Source: Spirochaetae bacterium HGW-Spirochaetae-7 (GTDB lineage: Bacteria; Spirochaetota; Spirochaetia; Treponematales; UBA12059). Taken from it: DNA of 11,588 nucleotides. The position numbers and the translations under genes are program-made. The notes under the pieces are model-generated. The model searched no databases, had not been told where the DNA came from, and was given only the letters and a program-made list of their open reading frames with translations. Shown one piece after another: positions 1 to 6,465 of this stretch. The stretch spans positions 1 through 11,588 of the forward strand of contig PGXR01000137.1 of NCBI GenBank assembly GCA_002839245.1, given 5' to 3'. Within the stretch, counting starts at the first letter, position 1, and every line of letters begins with the position of its first letter.

Positions 1-442
1 CCGGCCGCTCGTCCCTGGTCGAAACGAGGCATAGTCGCCCTTCGTCCTCCCCCAGGGGCTTTCCATCCTTCTCCAGCACGACAAGGACGCCGTCGCCTGC
101 AGGCCCGTTCCACAATTCGTGCCACGAGAACAGCGCGCGGTAGCCGTCGTTGCCCGTCGCGACGACGTAGGTCAGGCTGGGGTCCTCGTGTTCGTCCAGC
201 TTCACCAGGGCCTCGTCGAGGAGGTCGCGCAGCAGTACGCCCGAAAGCGTGCGCGGGATGTCCTTGACCTTGCCCGAGCCGCACAGGATGACGAAGCCAT
301 CGACCGTCACGCGCGGCCAGGCCAGCAACTCGGCGTACGAAAAGCTGCGGGGATTGGCCACCTCGCCCGATACCGCGAACGACTCGCTCATGTATTGCGG
401 ACCGTAGACCTTGGCCCTGGTTCCCGGGGGCATGTTCCTCAT
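1..442 (-). CDS. Small molybdopterin-binding oxidoreductase (sulfite oxidase fold), C-terminus cut by window edge
   Basis: Translation of the minus strand from the ATG at 442-440 gives 147 residues with no stop before the window edge. The pattern matches the oxidoreductase molybdopterin-binding domain: FAVSGEVANPRSFSYAEL near residues 22-39, a cysteine (C54, FVILCGSG) where the family places its molybdenum-ligating Cys, then SGVLLRDLLDEA (67-78), GNDGYRALFS (97-106) and LEKDGKPLGEDEGRLCLV (123-140). The family usually ends soon after that last block, so perhaps only 15-25 residues are missing. The start is supported by AAAGGAG seven bases upstream and by an ATGA overlap with the preceding PadR gene, which implies coupled translation. 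No signal peptide is seen, so it is probably cytoplasmic, unlike YedY/MsrP types. The redox substrate cannot be told. The family call is fairly secure; that C54 binds Mo is inference. Confidence 0.75.
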   Translation of the reverse strand, partial: MRNMPPGTRAKVYGPQYMSESFAVSGEVANPRSFSYAELLAWPRVTVDGFVILCGSGKVKDIPRTLSGVLLRDLLDEALVKLDEHEDPSLTYVVATGNDGYRALFSWHELWNGPAGDGVLVVLEKDGKPLGEDEGRLCLVSTRDERP

Positions 443-1014
443 GCGGGGCTCCTTTCAATCAAGGGTCCGACGCTCGTATCCATCCACTCGATCGCGGAAC
501 GCAGCTGGCTTTCGCTGAACGCCAGGGCCAGGTCGAAGACGTCGAAGCCGGGGCCCGGTGTGCCTCGATTCGCGATATGCCGCTCGAGCGCGTGTACTAT
601 TACCGCCCGCTGCGCCTCGTACAGGCCGGCAACCGAGCCTGGAGCCGATCGCCGTGCGAAGAATAGGCGCGTCAGGAATTCCAGGCGCAGTACCTTCGGA
701 TTGCAGACGCTGGGTTCCGCGAGCCATGTATCGAACAAGGACCTGCCGGTGGCGGTCGGCGACAACAGGCGGCGGGAGGCGGCAGAGCCCTTCTCCGGAG
801 CCGATCCCTCCACGAGTCCATGGTCCTCAAGCCGCTTCAGGGTCGCGTACATCTGGCTCTCGCTGATGCGCCACAAGCCCGCGAGGGTTTCGCCGAAGCG
901 CCGGTAGAGCTCGTAGCCATGGATGGGTTCTTCGACCAGGAAGCCCAATGGTACGAATTCGGGGCGAAGATCGCCGAAGTGCCTTGAAATCGATCCGATT
1001 GCCTTCTTTTCCAT
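439..1014 (-). CDS. PadR-family transcriptional regulator
   Basis: The 191-residue product has a PadR winged helix at about residues 18-92: PLGFLVEEPIHGYELYRRF, then SESQMYATLKRLEDHGLVEG, then the wing ending SRRLLSPTATGRSLFDTWL. A helical C-terminal dimerisation region (about 95-188, PadR C-terminal type) follows. PadR proteins are usually repressors that release DNA when bound to a small aromatic or drug-like ligand, but the ligand cannot be read from sequence. Translation starts at the ATG at 1014-1012, the only start ahead of the conserved helices. No Shine-Dalgarno precedes it, and the putative -10 box ends only seven bases upstream, so the mRNA may be leaderless. Its stop overlaps the start of the molybdopterin-fold gene (ATGA), so the two form one operon, and the regulator may control the enzyme and itself. 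Confidence 0.88.
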   Translation of the reverse strand: MEKKAIGSISRHFGDLRPEFVPLGFLVEEPIHGYELYRRFGETLAGLWRISESQMYATLKRLEDHGLVEGSAPEKGSAASRRLLSPTATGRSLFDTWLAEPSVCNPKVLRLEFLTRLFFARRSAPGSVAGLYEAQRAVIVHALERHIANRGTPGPGFDVFDLALAFSESQLRSAIEWMDTSVGPLIERSPA

Positions 1015-1021
1015 CTTGAAT

Positions 1022-1051
1022 ACAGTAGGAGCCTGCTCCGGTACCTGTCAA
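1022..1051 (-). promoter_or_regulatory. Promoter of the PadR operon with a palindrome in its spacer
   Basis: Reading the minus strand, a perfect -35 TTGACA (1051-1046) is followed after 18 bp by a weaker -10 TACTGT (1027-1022). The spacer contains the 12-bp dyad GGAGCAGGCTCC (1028-1039, 5-bp arms around 2 bp), lying between the two hexamers. That is a typical place for a repressor operator, so autorepression by the PadR protein is a reasonable guess. The -10 ends seven bases before the ATG, putting the predicted transcript start at or next to the start codon. Confidence 0.55.
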
Positions 1052-1077
1052 GCCGCGATGTTCCGTACCCTTTCTTG

Positions 1078-1106
1078 TTGACGGCACAGAAGTGACATCC
1101 TATACT
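1078..1106 (+). promoter_or_regulatory. Sigma70-type promoter reading toward xdhC
   Basis: TTGACG (1078-1083) is separated by exactly 17 bp from TATACT (1101-1106), a near-consensus vegetative promoter on the plus strand. Predicted transcription starts near 1113, giving a long leader of roughly 218 bases before the XdhC start at 1331. A 10-bp perfect palindrome, TTGTCGACAA (1140-1149), lies just downstream of the start point and could be an operator. No other gene starts in this orientation before 1331. Confidence 0.6.
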
Positions 1107-1166
1107 GATCCGCTACTACTTATCGAGTGAGTATATTTCTTGTCGACAAAGTGCTGTTTCATAGAG

Positions 1167-1200
1167 GGTTTTTCAAAAGTCAGACGACTTTTTAAAAAAC
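1167..1200. repeat. Imperfect AT-rich inverted repeat (hairpin 1 of the xdhC leader)
   Basis: Arms 1167-1181 and 1186-1200 pair at 13 of 15 positions around the 4-base loop AGAC. The sequence is dominated by T and A runs and contrasts with the GC-rich surroundings. Part of the left arm, TTTCAAAAGTCAG (1171-1183), recurs as an exact inverted copy at 1282-1294 inside hairpin 3. It could be a terminator-like stem for either strand, or one end of a small repeat unit. Confidence 0.5.
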
Positions 1201-1203
1201 TTG

Positions 1204-1240
1204 ATTAGCCTGCGCGGATTTCGCAGCAGTTCTTGCTAAT
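1204..1240. repeat. Nested stem (hairpin 2 of the xdhC leader)
   Basis: ATTAGC (1204-1209) pairs with GCTAAT (1235-1240), and directly inside it CTGCG (1210-1214) pairs with CGCAG (1222-1226). This leaves a 7-base terminal loop and an 8-base bulge on the 3' side. It lies between the two AT-rich hairpins. The arrangement looks like RNA structure, but I do not recognise a known riboswitch in it, and stems this short can arise by chance. Confidence 0.35.
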
Positions 1241-1263
1241 GCAATGGATGCGAAAAACCACAA

Positions 1264-1300
1264 AGCCAATTTCAAAAGCAACTGACTTTTGAAATTGGCT
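1264..1300. repeat. Perfect 15-bp inverted repeat (hairpin 3 of the xdhC leader)
   Basis: AGCCAATTTCAAAAG (1264-1278) and CTTTTGAAATTGGCT (1286-1300) are exact reverse complements around a 7-base loop, CAACTGA. The stem ends 18 bases before the AGGAG of the XdhC ribosome binding site. No run of T follows, so it is not a standard intrinsic terminator on the plus strand. A role in mRNA stability, anti-termination or as a mobile-repeat end is possible. Confidence 0.7.
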
Positions 1301-1330
1301 CAACAACCAGCGATCCTCAGGAGTGCCACG

Positions 1331-2404
1331 ATGCATGCCAGCGAACTGATAGAGTGGGCCTCGAAAAACGCCGGGCGGGCTGCCCTGATCGTCGTCATTG
1401 AAGTCAAAGGCTCCTCGCCCCGCCACCCCGGATCGAAGATGGTAGTATTTCCCGACGGCACGTTCGCGGGGACCGTAGGAGGCGGCATCGTCGAAGCCAA
1501 AGCCATAGCTCGAGGCGTCGAGTGCATATCCACCAAACGGCCTGACCTTTTTGCCGTGGAGATGATCGGGGAGAAGGCCGTCGGCAGCGATCCTATATGC
1601 GGAGGCGTCGTCACGATGGCGGCGCACCCCATCATCGACACGACAGGATATGCCGCGGCTGCGGAGAGCCTCGATCGCGGGGAGCGTGTCGTCATAGTCA
1701 GCTCCCTCGCAAGCCAGGCCGACATTGTACCCGGCGACGCTACCGCCGGCTGGGTCGTAGCCGTCGTCGGGGCGGACGGCAGGAGCCTGTTCGGCGCTGG
1801 CGCGCAGGTCGACGTCGAGGCGGCTCGAGCGACCATTGAAGCCGGCATGCCTGTCGTATCGTCGATCGATGGCTTCCTGTACGACCCGGTGGAACCCCTG
1901 GACAGGCTTCTCATCCTGGGCGGCGGCCACGTCGGACAGGCTTTGGCCCGCTTCGCCGCGGAACTGGAATTCCAGGTATGCATAGGTGACTCACGGCCGG
2001 AATTCGTCGACCCCGCCCGTTTCCCCTCCGGTACCGAACTGCGGCTCGGCAAGTTTTCAGAGATTGTCGACGGCTTTCGCTTCGGCGCGTCGACCTATGC
2101 CGTCGTCGTCAGCCCCAGCCATGCCAGCGACCTGGAATGCGCCAGGGCCATCCTGAAACGCGAGTATCGCTACGCGGGCTTCATAGGGTCGAAACGGAAG
2201 ACCAGGATGATACTTGAGCAGGCCATCGCCGACGGCTTCCCGCCGGAGAAGGTGTTGGCGCTCAGGGCGCCCATCGGCGCGGATATCGGGGCCGAGACGC
2301 CGGCGGAAATCGCCGTTGCCATACTTGCCGAGATGATAGCGGTACGCAGGAATTCCCCTGCCATCGTCGCGATGGACGCGGAACGAGCCAAGCGCCGCGC
2401 CTGA
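1331..2404 (+). CDS. XdhC/CoxI-family molybdenum cofactor maturation protein
   Basis: The 357-residue product has the two domains of XdhC proteins. The N-terminal XdhC/CoxI domain includes VVIEVKGSSPRHPGSKMVV (21-39), GTVGGGIVEA (48-57) and DPICGGVV (87-94), with a conserved-type Cys at C90. The C-terminal Rossmann domain starts at LLILGGGHVGQALARFA (193-209) and continues through YAGFIGSKRK (281-290) and APIGADIGAETPAEIAVAILAE (313-334, split here only in description). XdhC proteins bind molybdenum cofactor, help sulfurate it and insert it into xanthine dehydrogenase-type hydroxylases in the cytoplasm. I chose the ATG at 1331 because AGGAG (1319-1323) sits seven bases before it; an upstream TTG at 1289 lies inside a hairpin. 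No target dehydrogenase is in view, but the divergent neighbour is another molybdopterin protein. Confidence 0.88.
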   Translation: MHASELIEWASKNAGRAALIVVIEVKGSSPRHPGSKMVVFPDGTFAGTVGGGIVEAKAIARGVECISTKRPDLFAVEMIGEKAVGSDPICGGVVTMAAHPIIDTTGYAAAAESLDRGERVVIVSSLASQADIVPGDATAGWVVAVVGADGRSLFGAGAQVDVEAARATIEAGMPVVSSIDGFLYDPVEPLDRLLILGGGHVGQALARFAAELEFQVCIGDSRPEFVDPARFPSGTELRLGKFSEIVDGFRFGASTYAVVVSPSHASDLECARAILKREYRYAGFIGSKRKTRMILEQAIADGFPPEKVLALRAPIGADIGAETPAEIAVAILAEMIAVRRNSPAIVAMDAERAKRRA

Positions 2405-2486
2405 GCTGGCAGCGCCGGAGCGTGCGGGGAAGGTAGTGCAGAGCCGACCGCGCGGAAGCATCGCCATTCCTGCCTACATGTTTCTA

Positions 2487-2515
2487 TTGACAGTAACCGT
2501 TGTCTCGTGTATCCT
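2487..2515 (+). promoter_or_regulatory. Promoter of trpB
   Basis: A perfect -35 TTGACA (2487-2492), a 17-bp spacer and TATCCT (2510-2515) form a good vegetative promoter. Predicted transcription begins near 2522, leaving a leader of about 24 bases that holds only the ribosome binding site AAGGAG (2532-2537). There is no room for a trp attenuator, T-box or leader peptide. The preceding 80 bases after xdhC show no convincing terminator. Confidence 0.65.
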
Positions 2516-2545
2516 CCGTTTACGTTCTTTCAAGGAGAAACACAA

Positions 2546-3742
2546 ATGGCAGATTACTTCAAGACATTCCCGGACGCCAAGGGAAACTACGGCGTATACG
2601 GCGGCAGCTTCATCCCGCCCGACCTCCAGGTCGAGATGGAGAAGATTACCGACGCCTACTACTCCATAAGCAAGTCGCACGAGTTCATTTCGGAGCTGCG
2701 CAGCATCCGGAAGCACTTCCAGGGCAGGCCAACGCCGGTATACTTCGCCAAGCGGCTGTCGGACGAATACGGCGGACGCATATACCTGAAGCGCGAGGAC
2801 CTGAACCACACCGGCGCCCACAAGCTCAACCACTGCATGGGCGAGGCGCTCCTGGCCAAGTACCTGGGCAAGAAGAAGCTCATCGCCGAGACGGGCGCCG
2901 GCCAGCACGGCGTCGCCCTCGCCACGGCCGCGGCATACTTCGGCCTCGAGTGCGAAATACACATGGGCGAGGTGGACATCAAGAAGGAACACCCCAACGT
3001 CGTCAGGATGAAGATCCTCGGCGCGAAGGTCGTTCCGGTATCCACTGGCCTCAAGACGCTCAAGGAGGCGGTCGACTCGGCCTTCATGGCCTACATGGCC
3101 GATCCCGTGACGAGCATATACTGCATCGGCTCCGTCGTCGGCCCCCACCCGTTCCCGATGATGGTGCGCGACTTCCAGCGCGTGGTGGGCATCGAGGCGC
3201 GCGAGCAGTTCTTCGAGATGACCGGCGAGCATCCCGACAACGTCGTCGCCTGCGTCGGCGGCGGCTCCAACGCCATGGGAATATTCTCCGCCTACCTGGA
3301 GGACGAGAACGTCAAGCTATACGGCGTCGAGCCTATGGGTCGCGGCACGAAAACCGGCGACCATGCCGCGACCATCACCTACGGCAAGCCCGGCATGATA
3401 CACGGCTTCAAGTGCTACGTCCTGCAGGACGAGAAAGGCGAACCGTCCCCGGTCTACTCCGTCGCCAGCGGTCTCGACTACCCGGGCGTGGGGCCGGAGC
3501 ACTCGATGCTCCACGACCTGAACAAAGTCACGTACACCTCGGCGACCGACGACGAGAGCGTCGACGCCTTCTACGAACTCAGCCGGAAGGAAGGCATCAT
3601 ACCCGCCCTCGAGAGTGCCCACGCTGTCGCCTTCGCGATGAAGCTCGCCAGGAAGGAGCCCCGCCGCTCTATCCTCGTCAACCTGAGCGGTCGCGGCGAC
3701 AAGGACATCGATTTCGTCGTCGAGAAGTACGGTTACCGATAG
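2546..3742 (+). CDS. trpB: Tryptophan synthase beta chain, without an adjacent alpha chain
   Basis: The product is 398 residues, the usual TrpB1 length. It is a PLP enzyme that condenses indole with L-serine to make tryptophan. Visible landmarks are GRPTPVYFAKRL (60-71), KREDLNHTGAHKLN (82-95) with the Schiff-base lysine K93, AETGAGQHG (114-122) with the catalytic glutamate E115, the phosphate-binding GGGSN (238-242), GLDYPGVGPEH (309-319), PALESAHA (353-360) and NLSGRGDKD (379-387). All catalytic residues appear intact. The ATG at 2546 follows AAGGAG by eight bases. There is no trpA or other trp gene in the window, and the gene has its own promoter and is followed by a hairpin, so it is a single-gene unit. 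It could pair with a distant TrpA or salvage free indole. Enzyme identity is very secure; the role is not. Confidence 0.95.
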   Translation: MADYFKTFPDAKGNYGVYGGSFIPPDLQVEMEKITDAYYSISKSHEFISELRSIRKHFQGRPTPVYFAKRLSDEYGGRIYLKREDLNHTGAHKLNHCMGEALLAKYLGKKKLIAETGAGQHGVALATAAAYFGLECEIHMGEVDIKKEHPNVVRMKILGAKVVPVSTGLKTLKEAVDSAFMAYMADPVTSIYCIGSVVGPHPFPMMVRDFQRVVGIEAREQFFEMTGEHPDNVVACVGGGSNAMGIFSAYLEDENVKLYGVEPMGRGTKTGDHAATITYGKPGMIHGFKCYVLQDEKGEPSPVYSVASGLDYPGVGPEHSMLHDLNKVTYTSATDDESVDAFYELSRKEGIIPALESAHAVAFAMKLARKEPRRSILVNLSGRGDKDIDFVVEKYGYR

Positions 3743-3793
3743 TCTGCCCCGGACGTGCCGTCTGACCGAACCGTCGGGGGACTTCAACGGCAA

Positions 3794-3826
3794 GCAATTC
3801 CGGAGACGACAAGCCTCCGGAATTGC
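3794..3826. terminator. Strong hairpin between convergent trpB and ppk2
   Basis: GCAATTCCGGAG (3794-3805) and CTCCGGAATTGC (3815-3826) form a perfect 12-bp stem with a 9-base loop, placed between the 3' ends of two convergent genes. On the plus strand a pyrimidine-rich stretch with many T follows from about 3831, not immediately after the stem. On the minus strand no T run follows. It probably ends trpB transcription and may protect both transcripts. Confidence 0.65.
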
Positions 3827-3831
3827 CTGCA

Positions 3832-4731
3832 TTACTTCTTCTTTTCTTTTTTCTTGCCCTTTTTCCCGTCCTTCTTCTTGCCGGCCCGCGGCTCATCGGG
3901 GCGGGACGGTCCGGCCTCGTCCGCCTCGGCGCCCCGGGGGCCAGGATAGACCCGCGGTATCCATTTCTGGCTGTCTATGGGCGGCCGCACGTACTTTCCA
4001 GCCTTCTGGCGCGGAGGCAGGTCTATCGGCTCGGGCGTCAGGTCCTTGTACTGGAAGCGCGCCAGGAAATGCGTTATCACGTTGAGGCGGGCGCAGTACT
4101 TGTCGTCGGCGTCGACGACATGCCAGGGATTGTCCAGGGTATCGGAGAACTCGAACATCGCGTCCTTGGCGCGCGAGTAGTCGACCCACTTGCTCCTCGC
4201 GGCCATGTCCATGGGCGACAGCTTCCAGCGCTTGGCCGGATCTTCCAGCCTGTCCTTGAACCTCTGTTCCTGCGCGTCGTCGCTGACTGAAAACCAGTAC
4301 TTGATGAGCATTATGCCCGAGCGCATGAGCATGCGCTCGAACTCGGGAACGGTCCTCGCGAACTCGTTGTATTCGTCAGCGGTACAGAAGCCCATTACTT
4401 TTTCGACCCCTGCCCGGTTGTACCAGCTGCGGTCGAAGAAGACCATCTCGCCGCCCGAGGGAAGTTGCGCGACGTAGCGCTGGAAGTACCACTGGGTCTT
4501 CTCCTTTTCGGTGGGGGCGGCCAGCGCGACTATGCGGGCGAAGCGGGGGTTGAGCCCCGAGGTGATGGCCTTGATCACGCCTCCCTTGCCGGCGGCGTCA
4601 CGGCCCTCGAATATCACGACGACGCGCAGAGCCTTGGCCTTGACCCACTCCTGGAGCTTTACCAGTTCTACGGTCAGCCTGTCCAGCTCGTCGAAATATT
4701 CCTTCTTGTCGATGGCGCTCTTGTCTCCCAC
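3832..4731 (-). CDS. ppk2: Polyphosphate kinase 2 (PPK2 family) with lysine-rich tail
   Basis: PPK2 enzymes transfer phosphate between inorganic polyphosphate and nucleotides, mostly making ADP/ATP or GTP from polyP in the cytoplasm. The 299-residue product has the P-loop GRDAAGKGG (43-51), the second catalytic block FFDRSWYNRAG (98-108), the lid-region pattern KYWFSVSDDAQEQRF (144-158) and RLEDPAKRWKLSPMD (161-175), and the usual ending LPPRQKAGKYVRP (238-250). The last 16 residues are almost all lysine and glycine, an extension beyond the catalytic core that could bind polyP. I start at the GTG at 4731-4729, which has GGGAGG five bases upstream; the open frame continues to a GTG at 4809 but that segment is not conserved-looking. 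Seven of about eleven Ile codons are ATA. Divergent from pepD, convergent with trpB. Substrate class is not certain from sequence. Confidence 0.9.
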   Translation of the reverse strand: MGDKSAIDKKEYFDELDRLTVELVKLQEWVKAKALRVVVIFEGRDAAGKGGVIKAITSGLNPRFARIVALAAPTEKEKTQWYFQRYVAQLPSGGEMVFFDRSWYNRAGVEKVMGFCTADEYNEFARTVPEFERMLMRSGIMLIKYWFSVSDDAQEQRFKDRLEDPAKRWKLSPMDMAARSKWVDYSRAKDAMFEFSDTLDNPWHVVDADDKYCARLNVITHFLARFQYKDLTPEPIDLPPRQKAGKYVRPPIDSQKWIPRVYPGPRGAEADEAGPSRPDEPRAGKKKDGKKGKKKEKKK

Positions 4732-4766
4732 GCGATCCTCCCTCGATCTCACGGACTCATGCGTAG

Positions 4767-4772
4767 ATTGTA
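4767..4772 (-). promoter_or_regulatory. -10 box of ppk2
   Basis: TACAAT on the minus strand lies 35 bases before the GTG start of ppk2, with the ribosome binding site between. No good -35 hexamer is found at 16-18 bp, so the promoter may need an activator. A larger dyad, CTGGCG-CA-CGCCAG (4818-4831), sits upstream in the shared ppk2/pepD control region and is flanked by GCCTGG and CCAGGC. Confidence 0.4.
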
Positions 4773-4873
4773 CTCCGGCTCGGGGATAAACGCGACAGGA
4801 AACCGGCACCCCTCAGCCTGGCGCACGCCAGCCAGGCACCAGGTGACGCTCGCGCCCCTGAAGATATCCGTGT

Positions 4874-4879
4874 TATGAT
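4874..4879 (+). promoter_or_regulatory. -10 box of pepD
   Basis: TATGAT lies 34 bases before the chosen pepD start and in front of its AGGAG. A matching -35 at normal spacing is not evident in the GC-rich sequence upstream, so this is a weak assignment. Confidence 0.35.
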
Positions 4880-4913
4880 GCACCTGACCGACACGCAGAA
4901 CAGGAGAGACCGC

Positions 4914-6401
4914 ATGCCAATGAATACGCTCGAGCCGAAGGCCGTCTGGAAACACTTCTTCACCATATGCTCGATTCCCCACCCGTCGCATCACGAGAAG
5001 GCGTTGGCCGAGGCCCTGGCGGGGTGGGCCGCCGCGCGCGGCCTTTCCGCTGCCATCGACGCGGCAGGCAACCTCGTCATCAGGAAGCCGGCGAGCGCCG
5101 GCCGGGAAAAGGCCCGGGGAGTGATACTGCAGGCCCACCTCGACATGGTGCCCCAGAAATCAGGCGGCACGGCCCACGACTTCGAGCGCGACCCGATACG
5201 GCCGCGCGTCGACCCGGCGAACCCCGCCTGGATGGTCGCGACCGACACGACGCTCGGCGCGGACAACGGCATAGGCGTGGCGATGGCGCTTGCCGCGCTC
5301 GAAGACAAGGCGCTGTCGCACGGCCCCCTCGAGTGCCTGTTCACCGTCAACGAGGAGGATGGCATGGGCGGCGCCCGCGACCTCGATTCCGCGCTGCTTT
5401 CGGGAACCCTGCTCCTCAACCTGGACGGGGAAGACAGCGACGAACTGACGATCGGCTGCGCAGGGACGATACGCACGGCAGCCGAGCTGTCGTACCCGAC
5501 CCAGACTCCGCCTGACGGCCTCGAATGGTTCGAGGCTTCGGTCGGCGGCCTCCTGGGCGGCCACTCTGGCGTCGACATAGACAAGGGCCGGCTCAACGCG
5601 ACCCTCGCCCTCGTCAGCCTGCTCGCAAAGCCGCATGAACAGATCCACCTGGCGCTTATCTCGGGCGGCACCGCCGCCAACGCAATACCCCGCGAAGCTC
5701 GCGCCGTCGTCGGAATGCCGGCCGGGCGGGCCGACTCGTTCCGCGCCGCCTTCAGAATGGAAGCCGGCAAGGCAAGGGTCGCGGCCGGAGACAAGGATCC
5801 CGGCTTTACGGCAAGCATCGACCCGCTGGCCGACGCCGCGTCACTCCCCGGCCGCGTACTCGGCCCGGCCGGCGCCGAGTCCATGCTCGCGATACTCGGC
5901 GCCATGCCCAACGGGCTTGTGGCGATGGAACCCGACATGCCTGGACTCATCCGAACGTCGCTGAACCTCGGCCAGCTTTCGGGAGCGGCCAAGGGCGGAA
6001 GCTTCATGCTGGAGACGATGGTCATGGTACGCAGTTCGTCTGACGCCGAGAAGGAGAGGCTCGGGGCGACGGTCGAGAAGCGGCTCGCCGGCGCGGCCGA
6101 CCACGGCTGGAACGTTTCCCAGAAGAAGCTCGCCGAATCGCCTGCCTGGACGCCCAACCAGGCAAGTCCCCTCCTAGCCTTGACGAAAGCGGTCTACCGG
6201 GAACTGTTCGGCAAGGACCCCAAGGTCAGCTCGACGCACGGCGGCCTCGAAACCGGCCTCTTCCGCCCGCGCTTTCCATCATGGGACATGATATCCATCG
6301 GCCCGACCATCCAGTACCCGCACTCGCCCGACGAGCGCGTGGATATTGCCTCGGTGGCCCGGTCGTACCGCTTCGTGAAGGAATTGCTGGCGCGCCTGTA
6401 G
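4914..6401 (+). CDS. pepD: Aminoacyl-histidine dipeptidase (M20 family metallopeptidase, PepD type)
   Basis: The 495-residue cytoplasmic peptidase hydrolyses dipeptides such as Xaa-His using two metal ions, normally zinc. M20 landmarks are all present: QAHLDMVP (73-80) with metal ligand H75 and D77, TLGADNGIG (113-121) with the bridging D117, TVNEEDGMGG (144-153) with the general-base E147 and ligand E148, NLDGED (169-174) with D171, and the C-terminal THGGLETG (441-448) with H442. The lid domain, about residues 205-385, contains GGLLGGHSGVDI (211-222), a substrate-domain histidine site. Length matches the family (about 480-500). The ATG at 4914 has AGGAG seven bases upstream; a second ATG at 4920 would be too far. 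It stands alone, divergent from ppk2 and convergent with the DinB-like gene. Nine of about twenty Ile codons are ATA. Confidence 0.93.
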   Translation: MPMNTLEPKAVWKHFFTICSIPHPSHHEKALAEALAGWAAARGLSAAIDAAGNLVIRKPASAGREKARGVILQAHLDMVPQKSGGTAHDFERDPIRPRVDPANPAWMVATDTTLGADNGIGVAMALAALEDKALSHGPLECLFTVNEEDGMGGARDLDSALLSGTLLLNLDGEDSDELTIGCAGTIRTAAELSYPTQTPPDGLEWFEASVGGLLGGHSGVDIDKGRLNATLALVSLLAKPHEQIHLALISGGTAANAIPREARAVVGMPAGRADSFRAAFRMEAGKARVAAGDKDPGFTASIDPLADAASLPGRVLGPAGAESMLAILGAMPNGLVAMEPDMPGLIRTSLNLGQLSGAAKGGSFMLETMVMVRSSSDAEKERLGATVEKRLAGAADHGWNVSQKKLAESPAWTPNQASPLLALTKAVYRELFGKDPKVSSTHGGLETGLFRPRFPSWDMISIGPTIQYPHSPDERVDIASVARSYRFVKELLARL

Positions 6402-6427
6402 GGACCTACCCGGTCGCCCGCGGGCCA

Positions 6428-6443
6428 GCCAGGCCACCCTGGC
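6428..6443. terminator. Weak hairpin between convergent pepD and DinB-like genes
   Basis: GCCAGG-CCAC-CCTGGC is a perfect 6-bp stem in the 64-bp gap between the two convergent stop codons. No T run follows on either strand, so it is at most a factor-dependent or mRNA-end hairpin. Confidence 0.25.
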
Positions 6444-6465
6444 ATCATGGATCAGCCGAGTCGCG

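Noticed and set aside
119..907. A 262-codon open frame on the plus strand across the PadR and molybdopterin genes
   Set aside because: It has low-complexity Arg/Ala-rich sequence with no family pattern and lies antisense to two genes with clear domains; it is a GC-rich shadow frame.
1204..1240. Molybdenum-cofactor riboswitch in the xdhC leader
   Set aside because: The placement is tempting, but the short stems do not match the conserved elements of that riboswitch as I remember them; left as an unassigned stem.
1289..1330. Upstream TTG start for the XdhC gene, adding 14 residues
   Set aside because: The TTG is inside the 15-bp hairpin, has no ribosome binding site, and the added residues do not match the family; the ATG at 1331 has a well-placed AGGAG.
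2507..2545. Earlier in-frame start for trpB giving 13 more residues
   Set aside because: That start lies between the promoter hexamers' spacer and the ribosome binding site, ahead of the predicted transcript start, and AAGGAG points to 2546.
4732..4809. N-terminal 26-residue extension of the PPK2 protein
   Set aside because: It contains the -10 box TACAAT and ribosome binding site of the shorter version, and its residues do not look like PPK2.
4991..6157. A 388-codon minus-strand frame opposite pepD
   Set aside because: It is Ser/Pro/Arg-rich, has no recognisable motif and runs antisense to a complete M20 peptidase with all metal ligands.
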